Below, piece by piece: positions 38,522-49,036 of a stretch of DNA of 64,000 nt; positions within the stretch are counted from its first letter, which is position 1; each line of letters begins with the position of its first letter. Source of the DNA: Combretum micranthum (lineage: Eukaryota > Streptophyta > Magnoliopsida > Myrtales > Combretaceae); NCBI GenBank assembly GCA_024138025.1, contig JAMXBD010001042.1, positions 310,001 to 374,000 on the forward strand. The letters run 5' to 3'. The notes under the pieces were generated by a model. It made no database searches and was not told where the DNA came from. It saw only the letters and a list, made by a program, of their open reading frames with translations. The translations under genes were made by a program, and so were the position numbers.

Positions 38522-39292
38522 TAGGGATGCAACCGGGTTGGCTCTTATAGGGTTTCCGACTCATCCGATCCGTTAAAAACCCTATAGGGTTATAGGGTCG
38601 GGTGTGGATATATAGTAAAAACCCTATAGGATTATAGGGTCGGGTTTGGATCATATAACAAACCCGATGAATACCCGATAACCCGGTATTATAATTAATA
38701 AATAAATAAAAACATTACTAAAGGAGCAAAGAGAGAAAAAAGACATGAAGGAACTACTATCTTTTTTGTCTCCAAAGAATTTTTTTTTACATTTATGGAT
38801 TAGTTACGGATTTAGAACTTTTTATTAAATTTTGCTCAAGTCATGTTTACTATAGAAATTAATATTATTTGTTGTCCGTTATATTCTAGTCCAAACATGA
38901 AATTTAATTTAACCATATTTTTAAAATATTATACAACGACAAAAGTAATATATTAATATGTTTAAACGTTATACAATGAATGTAAACTACAACATTTTCT
39001 ATCAATTCTACATGTATCATTTTATTTTTTGAATGTATAGGAAACATATGCTAGAAGTACCAGCTTTTCTTAAATTTATTATTAAAATTTGAAAATAAGT
39101 TTTTTTTTTTAAAAAGGTTATAGGGTTATAGGGTCGGGTTTCGGGTTCTAAATCAAACCCTATAGGGTGGGTTTGGATATAGCATCAAAACCCTGTAGAG
39201 TTATAGGGTCGGGTCTGGTAGACCCTATAGGGTAGCGGGTCGAGTTTCAGGTTCATATGATCCACCCGAAACCCGATCCGGTTGCATCCCTG
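38522..39292. mobile_element. hAT-like element nested in the element A LTR, 771 bp
   Basis: Ends TAGGGATGCAACCGG and CCGGTTGCATCCCTG are inverted repeats. Flanking octamers GAGCTAAT (38514-38521) and GAACTAGT (39293-39300) agree at six of eight positions. The matching LTR at 45530-48074 lacks the whole segment, which proves insertion. Subterminal ACCCTATAGGGT and GGGTCGGGT repeats resemble those of 26515-27569, so the two belong to one family. No transposase. Confidence 0.85.
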
Positions 39293-40424
39293 GAACTAGT
39301 GTAGAATACAAAAATCCAAATTTCCAAAACTTGCCCAAAGGTACATACCGGCAGCGTGGCAGCTTTTCACTCTACGCCGACGGCTTTGGAATCCCAGTAG
39401 CCGGCGTACCATTTGAAAAATGAACGCTAGATGACTTTTCCAGCCAAAGCCGGCAGCGTTTGAACGGCTTTAAATAGTTTGATTATGTTCGCTTCCAACA
39501 CCACCTATAAGCTGGTGGCGTAGAAGCCCCAGATGCTGGCGTACGACCAAATTTTAGCCTATACGAAAATGTTTTTGATTTTCCCTGTTTTATTAAACTT
39601 TGTTCACTTTCAAAAATTCCCAAACTTAATCCAAACTTTCCAAAGCTTGTTATATGATCCAAACACTATCCTAACAACATGAATTCTACTTCTAATCATC
39701 AAAACACTAATCGCACTTCAAATTCACATCTCAAAACTCAATCCTTCAATCTTCCAAAACACTCATCCCCACACATCAACACCATATAAGATAACACTAC
39801 CATTCCTTAGCCATATAATCCATTCAAACTGTCATCAATGCACCAAATCAATCCCACCAATTATTACATAAAATTCATTTCTATCTAACATTTACAAACA
39901 AACACAATATAGAACATAAAGTAAAAAGATAAGTTTGCATTTAACTTACATGACTAAATATTGGCTTGGATTGATGTTAAATCCTAAAGCTTATAATTGA
40001 TCTTGGTTTAGGGTTTAAGATTTTGAGTTGGAAAAGGAAGAAAGAAAGAAAGAAAAGAAAGAAAATTCGTATGGGGAAATAGGGCTCAAAAAGAGGTCCT
40101 AACTTGTTTAAAATCAAGCCAATACTCATCCAACAATTGTCACTAGGGGTATATTTGACCTAAGGTTAATTTGGGTTAATTTCAATTGCATTTGGGTTGG
40201 TTTTAGGCTTAAAAAGTGAACTTAAGTTTGTAAAATTTCTGTCATAATCTAAGCTATTCAAAAGTAATTTTATTAAATTCTAAACAACATACATGCATAT
40301 TAATTTGAAAAAGACACTTATTCATTACACTATACACATTTATACATATCAAACAATAATATTAATTTCATAATACTATACACATACAAAATACAATGTC
40401 ACACATTCACTAATTATATTACCA

Positions 40425-40428
<4 letters not shown>

Positions 40429-40462
<34 letters not shown>

Positions 40463-40478
40463 ATATATATATATTCAT
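40429..40478. repeat. CA/TA microsatellite in the 3' LTR
   Basis: About 16 CA units followed by about six TA units. The corresponding place in the other LTR (about 47995-48022) has about six CA and nine TA units, so the tract has changed length since insertion. Confidence 0.85.
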
Positions 40479-40522
40479 TCAATAACATTAATATGTAATT
40501 TAAGGAATTCATGGCTATTTCA

Positions 40523-40536
40523 TTCTCTCCTCCTTC
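40523..40536 (-). promoter_or_regulatory. Polypurine tract of element A
   Basis: GAAGGAGGAGAGAA on the minus strand, immediately before the 3' LTR start TGAAATAG. It is the expected primer site for plus-strand DNA synthesis during reverse transcription. Confidence 0.85.
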
Positions 40537-40554
40537 AAAAAGTTTCGTCCTCGA

Positions 40555-40760
40555 AACTTAGCTTACCTTAAACACTATTCAAATAACTCAGGTACTTTTG
40601 CTTCATTTTTCTCGGGCTCCCACGTTGCTTCTCTCTCGGTTTGTCCAGTCCAAAGACCTTCACATAAGGAATTATTTTTCTCCTCAACACTTTATCAATT
40701 CTATCCAAGACTTTGATCGGTTTCCACTGTGCTCAAATTTGGTTGAACCTCTGGTTGATG
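40555..40760 (-). pseudogene. Element A chromodomain, frameshifted
   Basis: C-terminal tail of the integrase. One frame gives PIKVLDRIDKVLRRKIIPYVKV, the next gives WTGQTEREATWEPE, together the familiar core of the chromovirus chromodomain, which binds modified histone tails and biases integration to heterochromatin. The two parts are in different frames, as is the join to the integrase core (stop after DQSLG), so the intact domain could not be made from this copy. The final reading ends in LFE and a stop at about 40570. Confidence 0.7.
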
Positions 40761-41900
40761 TGTAGAAATGATAGCTTCGGGATCTGATATACATTTTCGA
40801 AGTTGTGACACATGGAATACATCATGCACTTCCGACAAATTTGGTGGTAGAGCCAATCGATAAGCTAATGGTCCAATTCTTTCTAGAATCTCATATGGAC
40901 CAATGTACCTTGGATTCAATTTGCCTCTAGCTCCAAATCTAATAATCCCTTTTGTTGGAGAAATTTTAAGAAACACATGTCGCCAACTTCAAACTCCAAT
41001 GGTCTTCTCCTCATGTCAGCATAGCTTTTATACCGATCTTGAGCCGTTTTCATCCTTTGCTTAACTACTTGGATTTTATCCACTGCTTGTTGTACCAATT
41101 CTGGACCAAAATAACTCTTTCCCCAACTTCATCCCAGTGTATTGGAGATCTGCATTTCCTACCATAAAGTGCTTCATAGGGTGCCATTTGAATTGTTACT
41201 TGGAAACTATTGTTGTAGGCAAATTCAACAAGTGGCAAATAAGTATCCCACTTATTGCCAAAATCTAGAGCACATGCTCTAAGCATATCTTCCAAGATTT
41301 GAATCGTTCTTTCCGATTGCCCGTCTGTCTGTGGATGAAATGCAGTACTAAACTGAAGTTGAGTACCTAAAGCATGTAGACTTTTCCAAAACCGGCTGAC
41401 AAAGCGAGAATCTCGATCAGAAGTAATTGTCTTCGGAATCCCGTGTAATCTCACTATTTCTTTGATATAGATATGTGCCATTCTTTCTAAGGAATCTCCA
41501 ACCCTCAAAGGTATGAAATGAGCCGATTTCGTTAATCTATCCATGATTACCCAAATAACTTCATATTTGGCAATAGTCTTGGGTAAAGCCGATATGAAAT
41601 CCATAGTGATATCATCCCATTTCCATTCAGGTATGGATAAAGGTTGAAGTTCTCCTGGGTCGTTGATGCTCGATTTTTATTTGTTGACAAGTCAAACACT
41701 TGGAAACATATTGAGCAATATCTCTCTTCAAACCTTCCCATCATAAATTTTTCTTCAAATCTCTATACATTTTGGCGGTTCCTCGGTGGATCGAATATGA
41801 AGATGAATGAGCTTCCTTCAAGATTTCTTCTCTTAACTCATATGGCACAAAAAGTCGATTCCCATATCTAAAAACTTCATCCTCATCAATCTTCAACTCT
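40701..41900 (-). pseudogene. Element A integrase
   Basis: Inserts the cDNA into the host chromosome. The zinc-binding region spans frames: [10 protein letters not shown] ends one frame near 41741, and [15 protein letters not shown] continues in the next. The catalytic core 41604-41065 is open, with the first Asp in MDFISALPKT, the second in SDRDSRFVSRFW and the Glu in ILEDMLRACALDF, the D,D-35-E triad. It also has HPQTDGQSERTIQ and the ALYGRKCRSPIHW block. The C-terminal barrel (ISPTKGIIRFGARGKLNPRYIGPYE, YRLALPPNL, DVFHVSQLR) follows in 40976-40701 after another frame change. Three or so frame changes mean no functional enzyme. Confidence 0.88.
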
Positions 41901-41969
41901 TTGCTCTTCCCTTCACCAATGGCTATCTTTATTCTTTTAACTTCATCATCTTCCTTTTGAACTTGTTTA

Positions 41970-42580
41970 ATCCTTTCCAAAATTGTCGGTTGCAAGGATA
42001 ATTGAGCCAATATCACATCAACTTGCTCTAATGTAACTTCAAGTTCTAACTTCATGAAATCCATCTGAATCTCTCTTTGACTAGAAATCAAAGTCACATC
42101 ATTCATTTGCCTCTTCCTACTGAGTGCATCTACTACTACATTAGCTTTTCCAGGATGATAAAGTATTTCCACATCATAATCTTTAATCAATTCAAGCCAT
42201 CTTCTTTGCCTCATATTAAGCTCCTTCTGTGTGAATATGTATTTCAAACTTTTGTGATCCGTGTAGATCTTGCATTTCTCTCCAAACAAATAATGTCTCC
42301 AAAGTTTCAATGCGAGAATCACTGCTGCCAACTCAAGATCATGCACCGGATAATTCTTCTCATGGGGTTTTAGTTGCCTTGATGCATAAGCTATAACTTT
42401 TCCATCTTGCATGAGAACACAACCGAGTCCTTGGATAGACGCATCACTAAAAACTTCAAATTCCTTTCCACTAACAGGCAGTGCCAAATAGGAGCTGATA
42501 TCAATCTTTCTTTCAACTCTTAAAACTCCTCTCACACTTGTCATCCCACACATACTTAGTATTCTTCCGTGTCAACTTTG
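41970..42580 (-). pseudogene. Element A RNase H
   Basis: Degrades the RNA of the RNA/DNA hybrid during reverse transcription. In the frame ending at 41741, [20 protein letters not shown] holds the first catalytic Asp, [19 protein letters not shown] the Glu, and [11 protein letters not shown] the next Asp. The [31 protein letters not shown] block ends the domain. The join to the RT thumb is broken: the upstream frame stops after CERSFKS near 42513, and the [13 protein letters not shown] stretch is readable only by switching frame. Confidence 0.88.
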
Positions 42581-42589
42581 TTAATGGGG

Positions 42590-43521
42590 ATGCAAGTTTC
42601 GAAAATCCTTCAACAAACCTTCGGTAGTATCCAGCTAATCCAAGGAAACTTCTAATCTCACTCACATTAGTAGGTCTTGCCCATTTCAAAATGGCTTCAA
42701 TCTTCATTGGATCAACTGAAATACCTTCTTTGAAATAATATGTCCAAGAAAGGATATTTCTTCCAACCAAAACTGACACTTGTTAAATTTCGCATAGAGT
42801 TTCTTCCCTCGGAGTTTTTGTAACACAAGTCTTAAATGTTCTCGATGCTCTTCCTTGTTCCGAGAATATATCAGAATATCATCAATGAATACTATGACAA
42901 ATGAATCCAGATAATCCTTGAAGACTCTATTCATCAAATCCATGAATGCGGCTGGAGCATTGGTTAACCCAAAAGGCATCACCAAAAACTCGAAGTGTCC
43001 ATACCGAGTTCGGAAAGCTGTCTTCTGAATATCTTGCGATTTGATCTTGAGTTGATAATATCCTGATCTCAAGTCGATCTTAGAAAACACTGTGGCTCCC
43101 TTCAACTGATCGAAAAATCATCGATCCTAGGTAAAGGGTATTTGTTCTTAATAGTAACTCGGTTCAATTCCCTGTAATCAATACACATGCGTAAACTTTC
43201 ATCTTTCTTCTTGACAAACAGCACAGGAGCACCCCAGGGCGATATACTCGGTCTGATAAAGCCCAAATCTTGTAACTCTTGCAATTGTAACTTCAACTCT
43301 TTCAATTCAGCTGGAGCCATTCTATATGGAGCTTTAGAGATAGGTACTGTTCCAGGCAATACTTCAATTCCAAACTCTATCTCCCGATCCGGTGGTAATC
43401 CAGGTAACTTCTCGGGAAATACATCCACAAACTCATTCACAATTGGCGTCATTTTGATATCCACTTCTTCAATATTTATAGCTGCCACAACTGGTTTTTC
43501 CCATAGCTCCATAAACTTCAT
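42590..43521 (-). pseudogene. Element A reverse transcriptase
   Basis: Copies element RNA to DNA. The N-terminal half (frame ending at 43102) has [20 protein letters not shown], the [20 protein letters not shown] block and YPLPRID. It then shifts frame; the next frame (43105-42704) has [43 protein letters not shown] and the catalytic FIDDILIYS, the Gypsy form of the YxDD box with both aspartates. The thumb ([34 protein letters not shown]) needs a second shift near 42720. Catalytic residues survive but two frameshifts break it. Confidence 0.9.
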
Positions 43522-43922
43522 ATCTTAGGTCTCTCCAATTTATATGTGAAACTCCCTTCAATCAAGCCAAAACTTAACTCCGCCTTACTACAATCAATCG
43601 TAACCTTATAATGATTTAGCCAATTCATTCCCAAAATCACATCAAAATCAGATAAAGGCAATACTATCATATCAATAGGCATGTTCACATTTGAAATCAC
43701 AACACTTATATTTTTACACACACAAGGATGCCTATTTTCAATCACCAACGGAGTAGTCACACACATAACACGATCAATCAACATTTCAGAGACAAGCTCA
43801 CAATCATTCATAAAATTTTCAGAAATACAAGCATGAGTTGCTCCAGTATCAATCAGCACATATGCATCCCTATTAGCAACACTCAGTATACCTGCCAAAG
43901 TGTCTACTGAGGGAGTCCTCAA
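43518..43922 (-). CDS. Element A aspartic protease
   Basis: Retroviral-type aspartic protease that cleaves the Gag-Pol polyprotein. The active-site motif is [13 protein letters not shown] (Asp in DTGA), followed by the flap region and [18 protein letters not shown], the hydrophobic-hydrophobic-Gly closing motif of Gypsy proteases. This stretch of about 134 codons is open, follows the gag zinc knuckles with a 4-base frame overlap, and meets RT at its 3' end with another overlap. It is a polyprotein segment rather than a separate gene, and its start codon is not meaningful. Confidence 0.85.
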   Translation of the reverse strand: MRTPSVDTLAGILSVANRDAYVLIDTGATHACISENFMNDCELVSEMLIDRVMCVTTPLVIENRHPCVCKNISVVISNVNMPIDMIVLPLSDFDVILGMNWLNHYKVTIDCSKAELSFGLIEGSFTYKLERPKI

Positions 43923-45217
43923 TCTGCTGTAAGGAAAACCCTTGCATTTGTCTTTCCCTTCTCTATATCAACTCCACTCTTAACATTAGGTCGATCCTTG
44001 CAATTAGCAATATGATGACCTCTCTGCTTGCAATATGCACAGAAGACCGGTGGTAGTTTCGGATTCTTGCACTCTTTAGACTTATGCCCAACTTGACCAC
44101 ATGAAAAACATGCATTGGGAGTCCACTTACAATCGGACAACTCATGAGGACCATAACACCTAAAACATTTCTTTTCAAATGCAAGTGTAGGAGCTTTATA
44201 TGTCGGCTTTTGATTTCCTTGTCGTCCCATAAATGGCTTCTTTCCTTTACCAACCCCCGATAATTATCATAGGATGAAGTGGCGGGTCTCTTTCCCAGAA
44301 ATGCAGCTCTCTTTGCTCTTCTAATTCTACTATCATTCTGAATTTGCTCCATTAGCAAAGCTTTGGCCACGTATCTGATAGGGTATGCAACTCAAATTTC
44401 TTCACTTCACTTTGGATTTCTTCATTCAGTCCATTCTGAAATTTCTGAACTTTCATTCTTTCATCCCGGTAATCACCTCCAGCAAAGCGCAACAGTCTAC
44501 AAAATTCACCATAGTATTCATCTATAGTCTTGCTCCCTTGTCTCAAGTTCAACCAATCGCTATCATCCTTTCTTACTGAATTTGGAAAATACTTGGTGAA
44601 AAATATATCCTTGAATGCATTCCATGATATGGGTAGTTGTAGATTTCCACTAGTTAATCTCCACCAATTATAAGCCTCTTTCTTCATCATGTAAACCGCT
44701 AAATCCACTTTATTATCTTCCGGTGTTCTACTAGCTGCAAATGTTTTCTCAAGCTCTATCCAACCTTCAGCTACTGTAGGATCAGTACTAGTGCCATCAA
44801 ATTCTGGAACCATCTTGCTAAAATCATGTAACTTGATTTGGTTGGATTGATCATTTACAGAGCAGCCTCATTTGGTCTCATTCCCTGCTGGTTACCTTGC
44901 TGCATGAGATGCTGAGTTTGTTGATACATCATCATCTGATACTGCTGCATCATTGCCATCATGTCCCTCATCATACTATACATCGAATTTGGATCACCAG
45001 TGGGTATTTGTGACATAGGAGGAATGGGTGGCATAGGTGGAGGTGGAGGAATCTGAGTCGGTGGAGGAACTTGTGAAGCTGAAGCCGATGCAGGCGATGG
45101 AGTAGTCTCACTCTCGGTGTAGAAGATGAAGTAGGAGCAAATGTAGACGATGACTGTGGTGGGTGGCATACTTTCTCTATCAGAATGTTGCCTTGTAGAC
45201 CTCCTCAACCTGTCCAT
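43919..45217 (-). pseudogene. Element A gag
   Basis: Capsid/nucleocapsid protein that packages element RNA. The likely start is MDRLRRSTRQ at 45217-45215. A proline-rich stretch (PPPTQIPPPPPMPPIPP) and a Met/Gln-rich stretch follow. After a frame change near 44860 comes the capsid-like region (LHDFSKMVPEFDGTSTDP, AYNWWR, WNAFKDIFFTKYFP, EYYGEFCRLLRFAGG). Two more frame changes lead to a nucleocapsid with three zinc knuckles: CFRCYGPHELSDC, CFSCGQVGHKSKEC and CAYCKQRGHHIANC. Two are canonical CX2CX4HX4C and the first has CX2CX3HX4C spacing. Frameshifts prevent an intact Gag. Confidence 0.87.
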
Positions 45218-45515
45218 CTTTACAATTGCATACATATATTCAACACACATTCACACATGTATATCAATCCTAATCACATGCAAAACTTATCAAGTTAACA
45301 TTTACATTCATATATAAATGAACAAACAATTCAACAAGTCATCAACAAACAATAAGCAATTAGTAAACAAGAAAACAAATAACAAGTATATGAAACAAGC
45401 AAGAAGAAATTATACACAACTATTTGGATAACTTAATTCTTTTCTATACTACTTAATTGTGTCTAGGTCAAGTCTTAAATAATCATTACAATTAGATAAA
45501 CAATTAATCAAACTC

Positions 45516-45527
45516 GCTCTGATACCA
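45516..45527 (-). promoter_or_regulatory. Primer binding site of element A
   Basis: TGGTATCAGAGC on the minus strand, complementary to the 3' end of plant initiator-Met tRNA, two bases inside the 5' LTR. It starts minus-strand DNA synthesis. Confidence 0.92.
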
Positions 45528-45529
45528 AC

Positions 45530-48074
45530 TGTAAGGACCCGCTATCACCCTAATTTGAAATAGGCGATAACAGTTCCCCAACCACATATAACCTATAAGA
45601 TTATATGTAAGGTTGCCTGAAAGAATTGTTTGAGAAATTGTTTATCTAATTCCATATAGATAATATACAATAGGAACATAGATTTTTTTTTTTTAAACCT
45701 TAAACAAAACTATACTACTACACTACCAACATATTTACAAAGGAAGCAACTTAATTCCTACATAGCTAAGAATATTATATATATATACATCCAAAGGCTT
45801 CTTACAAGCCTTAACAAAATCTTCAAAACACAACCCAAACTAACACTTTAATTACATCATCAACAAAAAGAATCACATCTAATCTATTACAAGTCATAGG
45901 GTTCCGTATCCCATACTCGCATAAAACTCATCTGAGTCATCACCTAAAATGGTAAAATATGAGCCAAAGGCCTAGTACACAAGTAACGAATACAAATGCA
46001 AAGTGGATCACACAATCTTAGACTAATGCATTATGCAACAATCAATAGTTTATTGTTAAGTCTTCAGTTAGTAAAACAACACGGGAGTATTCAAACTCTG
46101 GACAACAAGGATCTAGTATTACGTTCGCCTCCCTTAGTGGTCCCTACTGTTCATACAGACCAGGCAACCCCACCTTCCAGCGTAGCCCGTAATACTAGGA
46201 GATCCTGAGTAACGTATCACGATGCTCATGGGGTTGATATGAGCAGCTAGGATACTCATATCTCCTAGACAATTCTATTCGATAACGAGAAAGTACCCTG
46301 GCCCCCAATCTGAGCAGGGTGCCACTCTCCGAACCAGATTCAACGGCAAACAAAGACAATAAACACTCATATATTAATAGGATTTTCTTAATTTAAAGCA
46401 GTTTGATTTTGATGCCTATCCTAGCAAAGAGACAAGCAAGTTACCGCGTACCTGATATAGTTCGGGAATTAACAGGGTTAACTGGGCGAGAATCTATCAC
46501 TGTTTAAAACAATATTAAATTTCACACTTAGCTTAAGCACTAATTAACTAGTTGAAAATACAATTAATCAAAGAAATTCAAATAATTTAATACAAAGTCA
46601 TAATAAATCATTTAAGCATCCTATTATATCTTAGGACACTCAACAAATACTTAATTAATCATATATCAAACTTCGGAAAATTTTGAAGAAAATTTTTAAA
46701 ATTCGAAAGTGCAGGTGATACGCCAGGATTCAAAGCCGACGGCTTTGAACCGGTGTTCATCACTCTGAAAATCAACACTGCCAACGCTGGCAGCGCTCAA
46801 GGGTACACACTGGCTGCCTTCATTTTACACCGGCGGCTTGACCTGGTGTAGATCCAAAACTTGCCGAAAGGTACATACCGGCAGCGTATCACTCTACGCC
46901 GGCAGCTTTTCACTCTACGCCGACGGCTTTGGAATCCCAGTAGCCGGCGTACAATTTGAAAAATGAACGCTGGATGAATTTTGCCAGCCAAAGTCGGCAG
47001 CGTTTGAACGGCTTTAAATAGTTTGATTATGTTCGTTTCCAACACCGCCTATAAGCTGGCGGGAGTAGAAGCCCCAGATGCTGGCGTACGACCAAATTTT
47101 AGCCTATACGAAAATGTTTTTGATTTTCCCTGTTTTTTTAAAACTTTGTTCACTTTCAAAAATTCCCCAAACTTAATCCAAACTTTCCAAAGCTTGTTAT
47201 ATGATCCAAACACTATCCTAACAACATGAATTCTACTTCTAATCATCAAAACACTAATCGCACTTCAAATTCACATCTCCAAAACTTAATCCTTCAATCT
47301 TCCAAAACACTCATCCCCACACATCAACACCCATATAAGATATACACTACCATTCCTTAAGCCATATAATCCCATTTAAACTGTCATCAATGCACCAAAT
47401 CAATCCCGTACCAATTATTACATAAAATTCATTTCTATCTAACATTTACAAGCAAACACAATATAGAACATAAAGTAAAAAGATAAGGTTTGCATTTAAC
47501 TTACATGACTAAATATTGGCTTGGATTGATGTTCAAATCCTAAAGCTTGCAATTGATCTTGGTTTAGGGTTTAAGATTTTTAGTTAGAAAAAGGAAGAAA
47601 GAAAGAAAGAAAAGAAAAACCGTATAAGGGAATAGGGCTGCCAAAAAGAGGTCCTGATTTGTTTAAAATCAAGCCAATACTCATCCAACAATTGTCATTA
47701 GGGGTATATTTGACCTAAGGTTAATTGGGGTTAATTTCAATTGCATTTGGGTTGGTTTTAGGCTTAAAAAGTGAACTTAAAGTTTGTAAAATTTCTGTCA
47801 CAAATCCTAAGCTATTCAAAAGTAATTTTATTAAATTCTAAACATAGCATATGCATATTAATTTGAAAAAGACACATTTATTCATTACACTATGCACACA
47901 TTTATACATATCAAACAATAATATTAATTTCATAATACTATACACATACAAAATAACACATATCTAACACATTCACTAATTATATTAACCAAGCACACAC
48001 ACACACATATATATATATATATTTCATTTCAATAACACATTAATATGTAATTTAAGGAATTCATGGCTATTTCA
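45530..48074 (-). repeat. Element A 5' LTR (right copy)
   Basis: 2545 bp, TGTAAGGACCCGC to GGCTATTTCA on the plus strand, the transcription-driving LTR for the minus-strand element. It lacks the hAT-like insertion present in the left copy. Over about 47100-48050 it has many one-base differences from the left copy, mostly extra bases. A GC-rich CGCCGGCG-type motif block lies at about 46715-47085. Confidence 0.93.
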
Positions 48075-49036
48075 TCTTATATGTTATTTAGGATATATAT
48101 GTATATATAATTTATATGTTATAGTAATATGTAAGATCTTTACACATGAAATTGGTATAATATGTGTATATATTATGTGTTACATATGATAAAATTGTTT
48201 ATTACATATGATAAAATTGTTTATGTGTCTTGCATATTTTATTTTAAAACATTAAAAAAGATATCATATGTTCATATTTCTTACATGTCGAATGTGATAT
48301 ATAATTAAGATGTTATAGTAATATAGCATATATTTGTATATGTCCGTCATATGTTTTAACATATAAGATAAATAAACATACCATATGTTACATTGAATAT
48401 AAATATTATATATATATATATGTTACAGTAATATATTAAATTAAGGTATATATTATATGATATATTAATATAAAAAATTTGTATATGATCTTATGTGTTA
48501 TTGAGGATATATAATTTATATTTATAGTAATATGTAATATCTTTTTACATGAAACTTGTAAAGCATAAATATTTAATATATACTTTACATGTTATACATA
48601 ATATATTTATTTATGTATATTGTTTATGTTATTTTAAAACATAAAAAAATATCTTTTGTTTATATATAACTTATATGTTATATATGATCTACAATTTAGA
48701 GTTATAGTAACGCATAATATATTTGCATATATCCATATATGTATTTTATATGCATGTTATAGTTACATATAAAATTTGTAAATGCTCTTATATGTTATAT
48801 AAGATATATATATATATATACATATATTTTTTAAATGTTGGAGTATTATATAAATTTTGTATATGTTCTTATATATTACATAGGATGTATATATATTATG
48901 TTATATTAATATGTAAAATTTTTACACATAAAATATTATATGTAATATATACATGTTTTACAAGTTTAAATATTAGATAAATTTTGTATATGTTCCTTTT
49001 ATATTATATGGATGTATATATATTATGCTATATTAA
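48075..49036. repeat. AT-rich degenerate repeat tract, right part
   Basis: Starts with TCTTA (48075-48079), the right target duplication of A, then continues the phrases seen before 37200 (TATATGTTATTTAGGATATAT, TTATATGTTATAGTAATATG, ATTTTATTTTAAAACAT). The two parts together give about 1.4 kb of tract before the insertions. The repeats are irregular, with a possible higher-order period of a few hundred bases. Open frames here are Ile/Tyr-rich artefacts. Confidence 0.7.

Larger units (their letters stand above)
37201..40522 (-). repeat. Element A 3' LTR (left copy, with nested insertion)
   Basis: Runs from TGTAAGGACCCGC to GGCTATTTCA on the plus strand. Its 3322 bp include a 771 bp hAT-like element plus an 8 bp duplication; removing them leaves about 2543 bp, equal to the other LTR. 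It carries a CA-repeat of about 16 units near 40429-40460 and a GC-rich motif block at 38390-38515 and 39340-39545. In element orientation the LTR starts TGAAATAGCC and ends CCTTACA. Confidence 0.93.
37201..48074 (-). mobile_element. Ty3/Gypsy chromovirus, element A, complete but defective
   Basis: A 10.9 kb LTR retrotransposon on the minus strand, with both LTRs (TG...CA ends), an initiator-Met tRNA primer site, a polypurine tract, and gag, protease, reverse transcriptase, RNase H, integrase and chromodomain in Gypsy order, flanked by TCTTA on both sides. LTR ends (GGGTCCTTACA in element sense), zinc knuckles and the integrase-linked chromodomain fit the Tekay/Del-like chromoviruses; the clade call is from memory. 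Frameshifts in gag, RT, RNase H, integrase and chromodomain make it non-autonomous. The 3' LTR contains a later hAT-like insertion. By eye the LTRs differ at a few percent of sites, so A is younger than B. Confidence 0.93.

Noticed and set aside
43187..43528. 113-codon plus-strand frame, Asn/Ser/Gly-rich
   Set aside because: Antisense shadow of the protease/reverse transcriptase junction of element A.
48723..48980. Ile/Tyr/Cys-rich open frame
   Set aside because: Falls in the AT-rich repeat tract. Codons follow the TATATA pattern.
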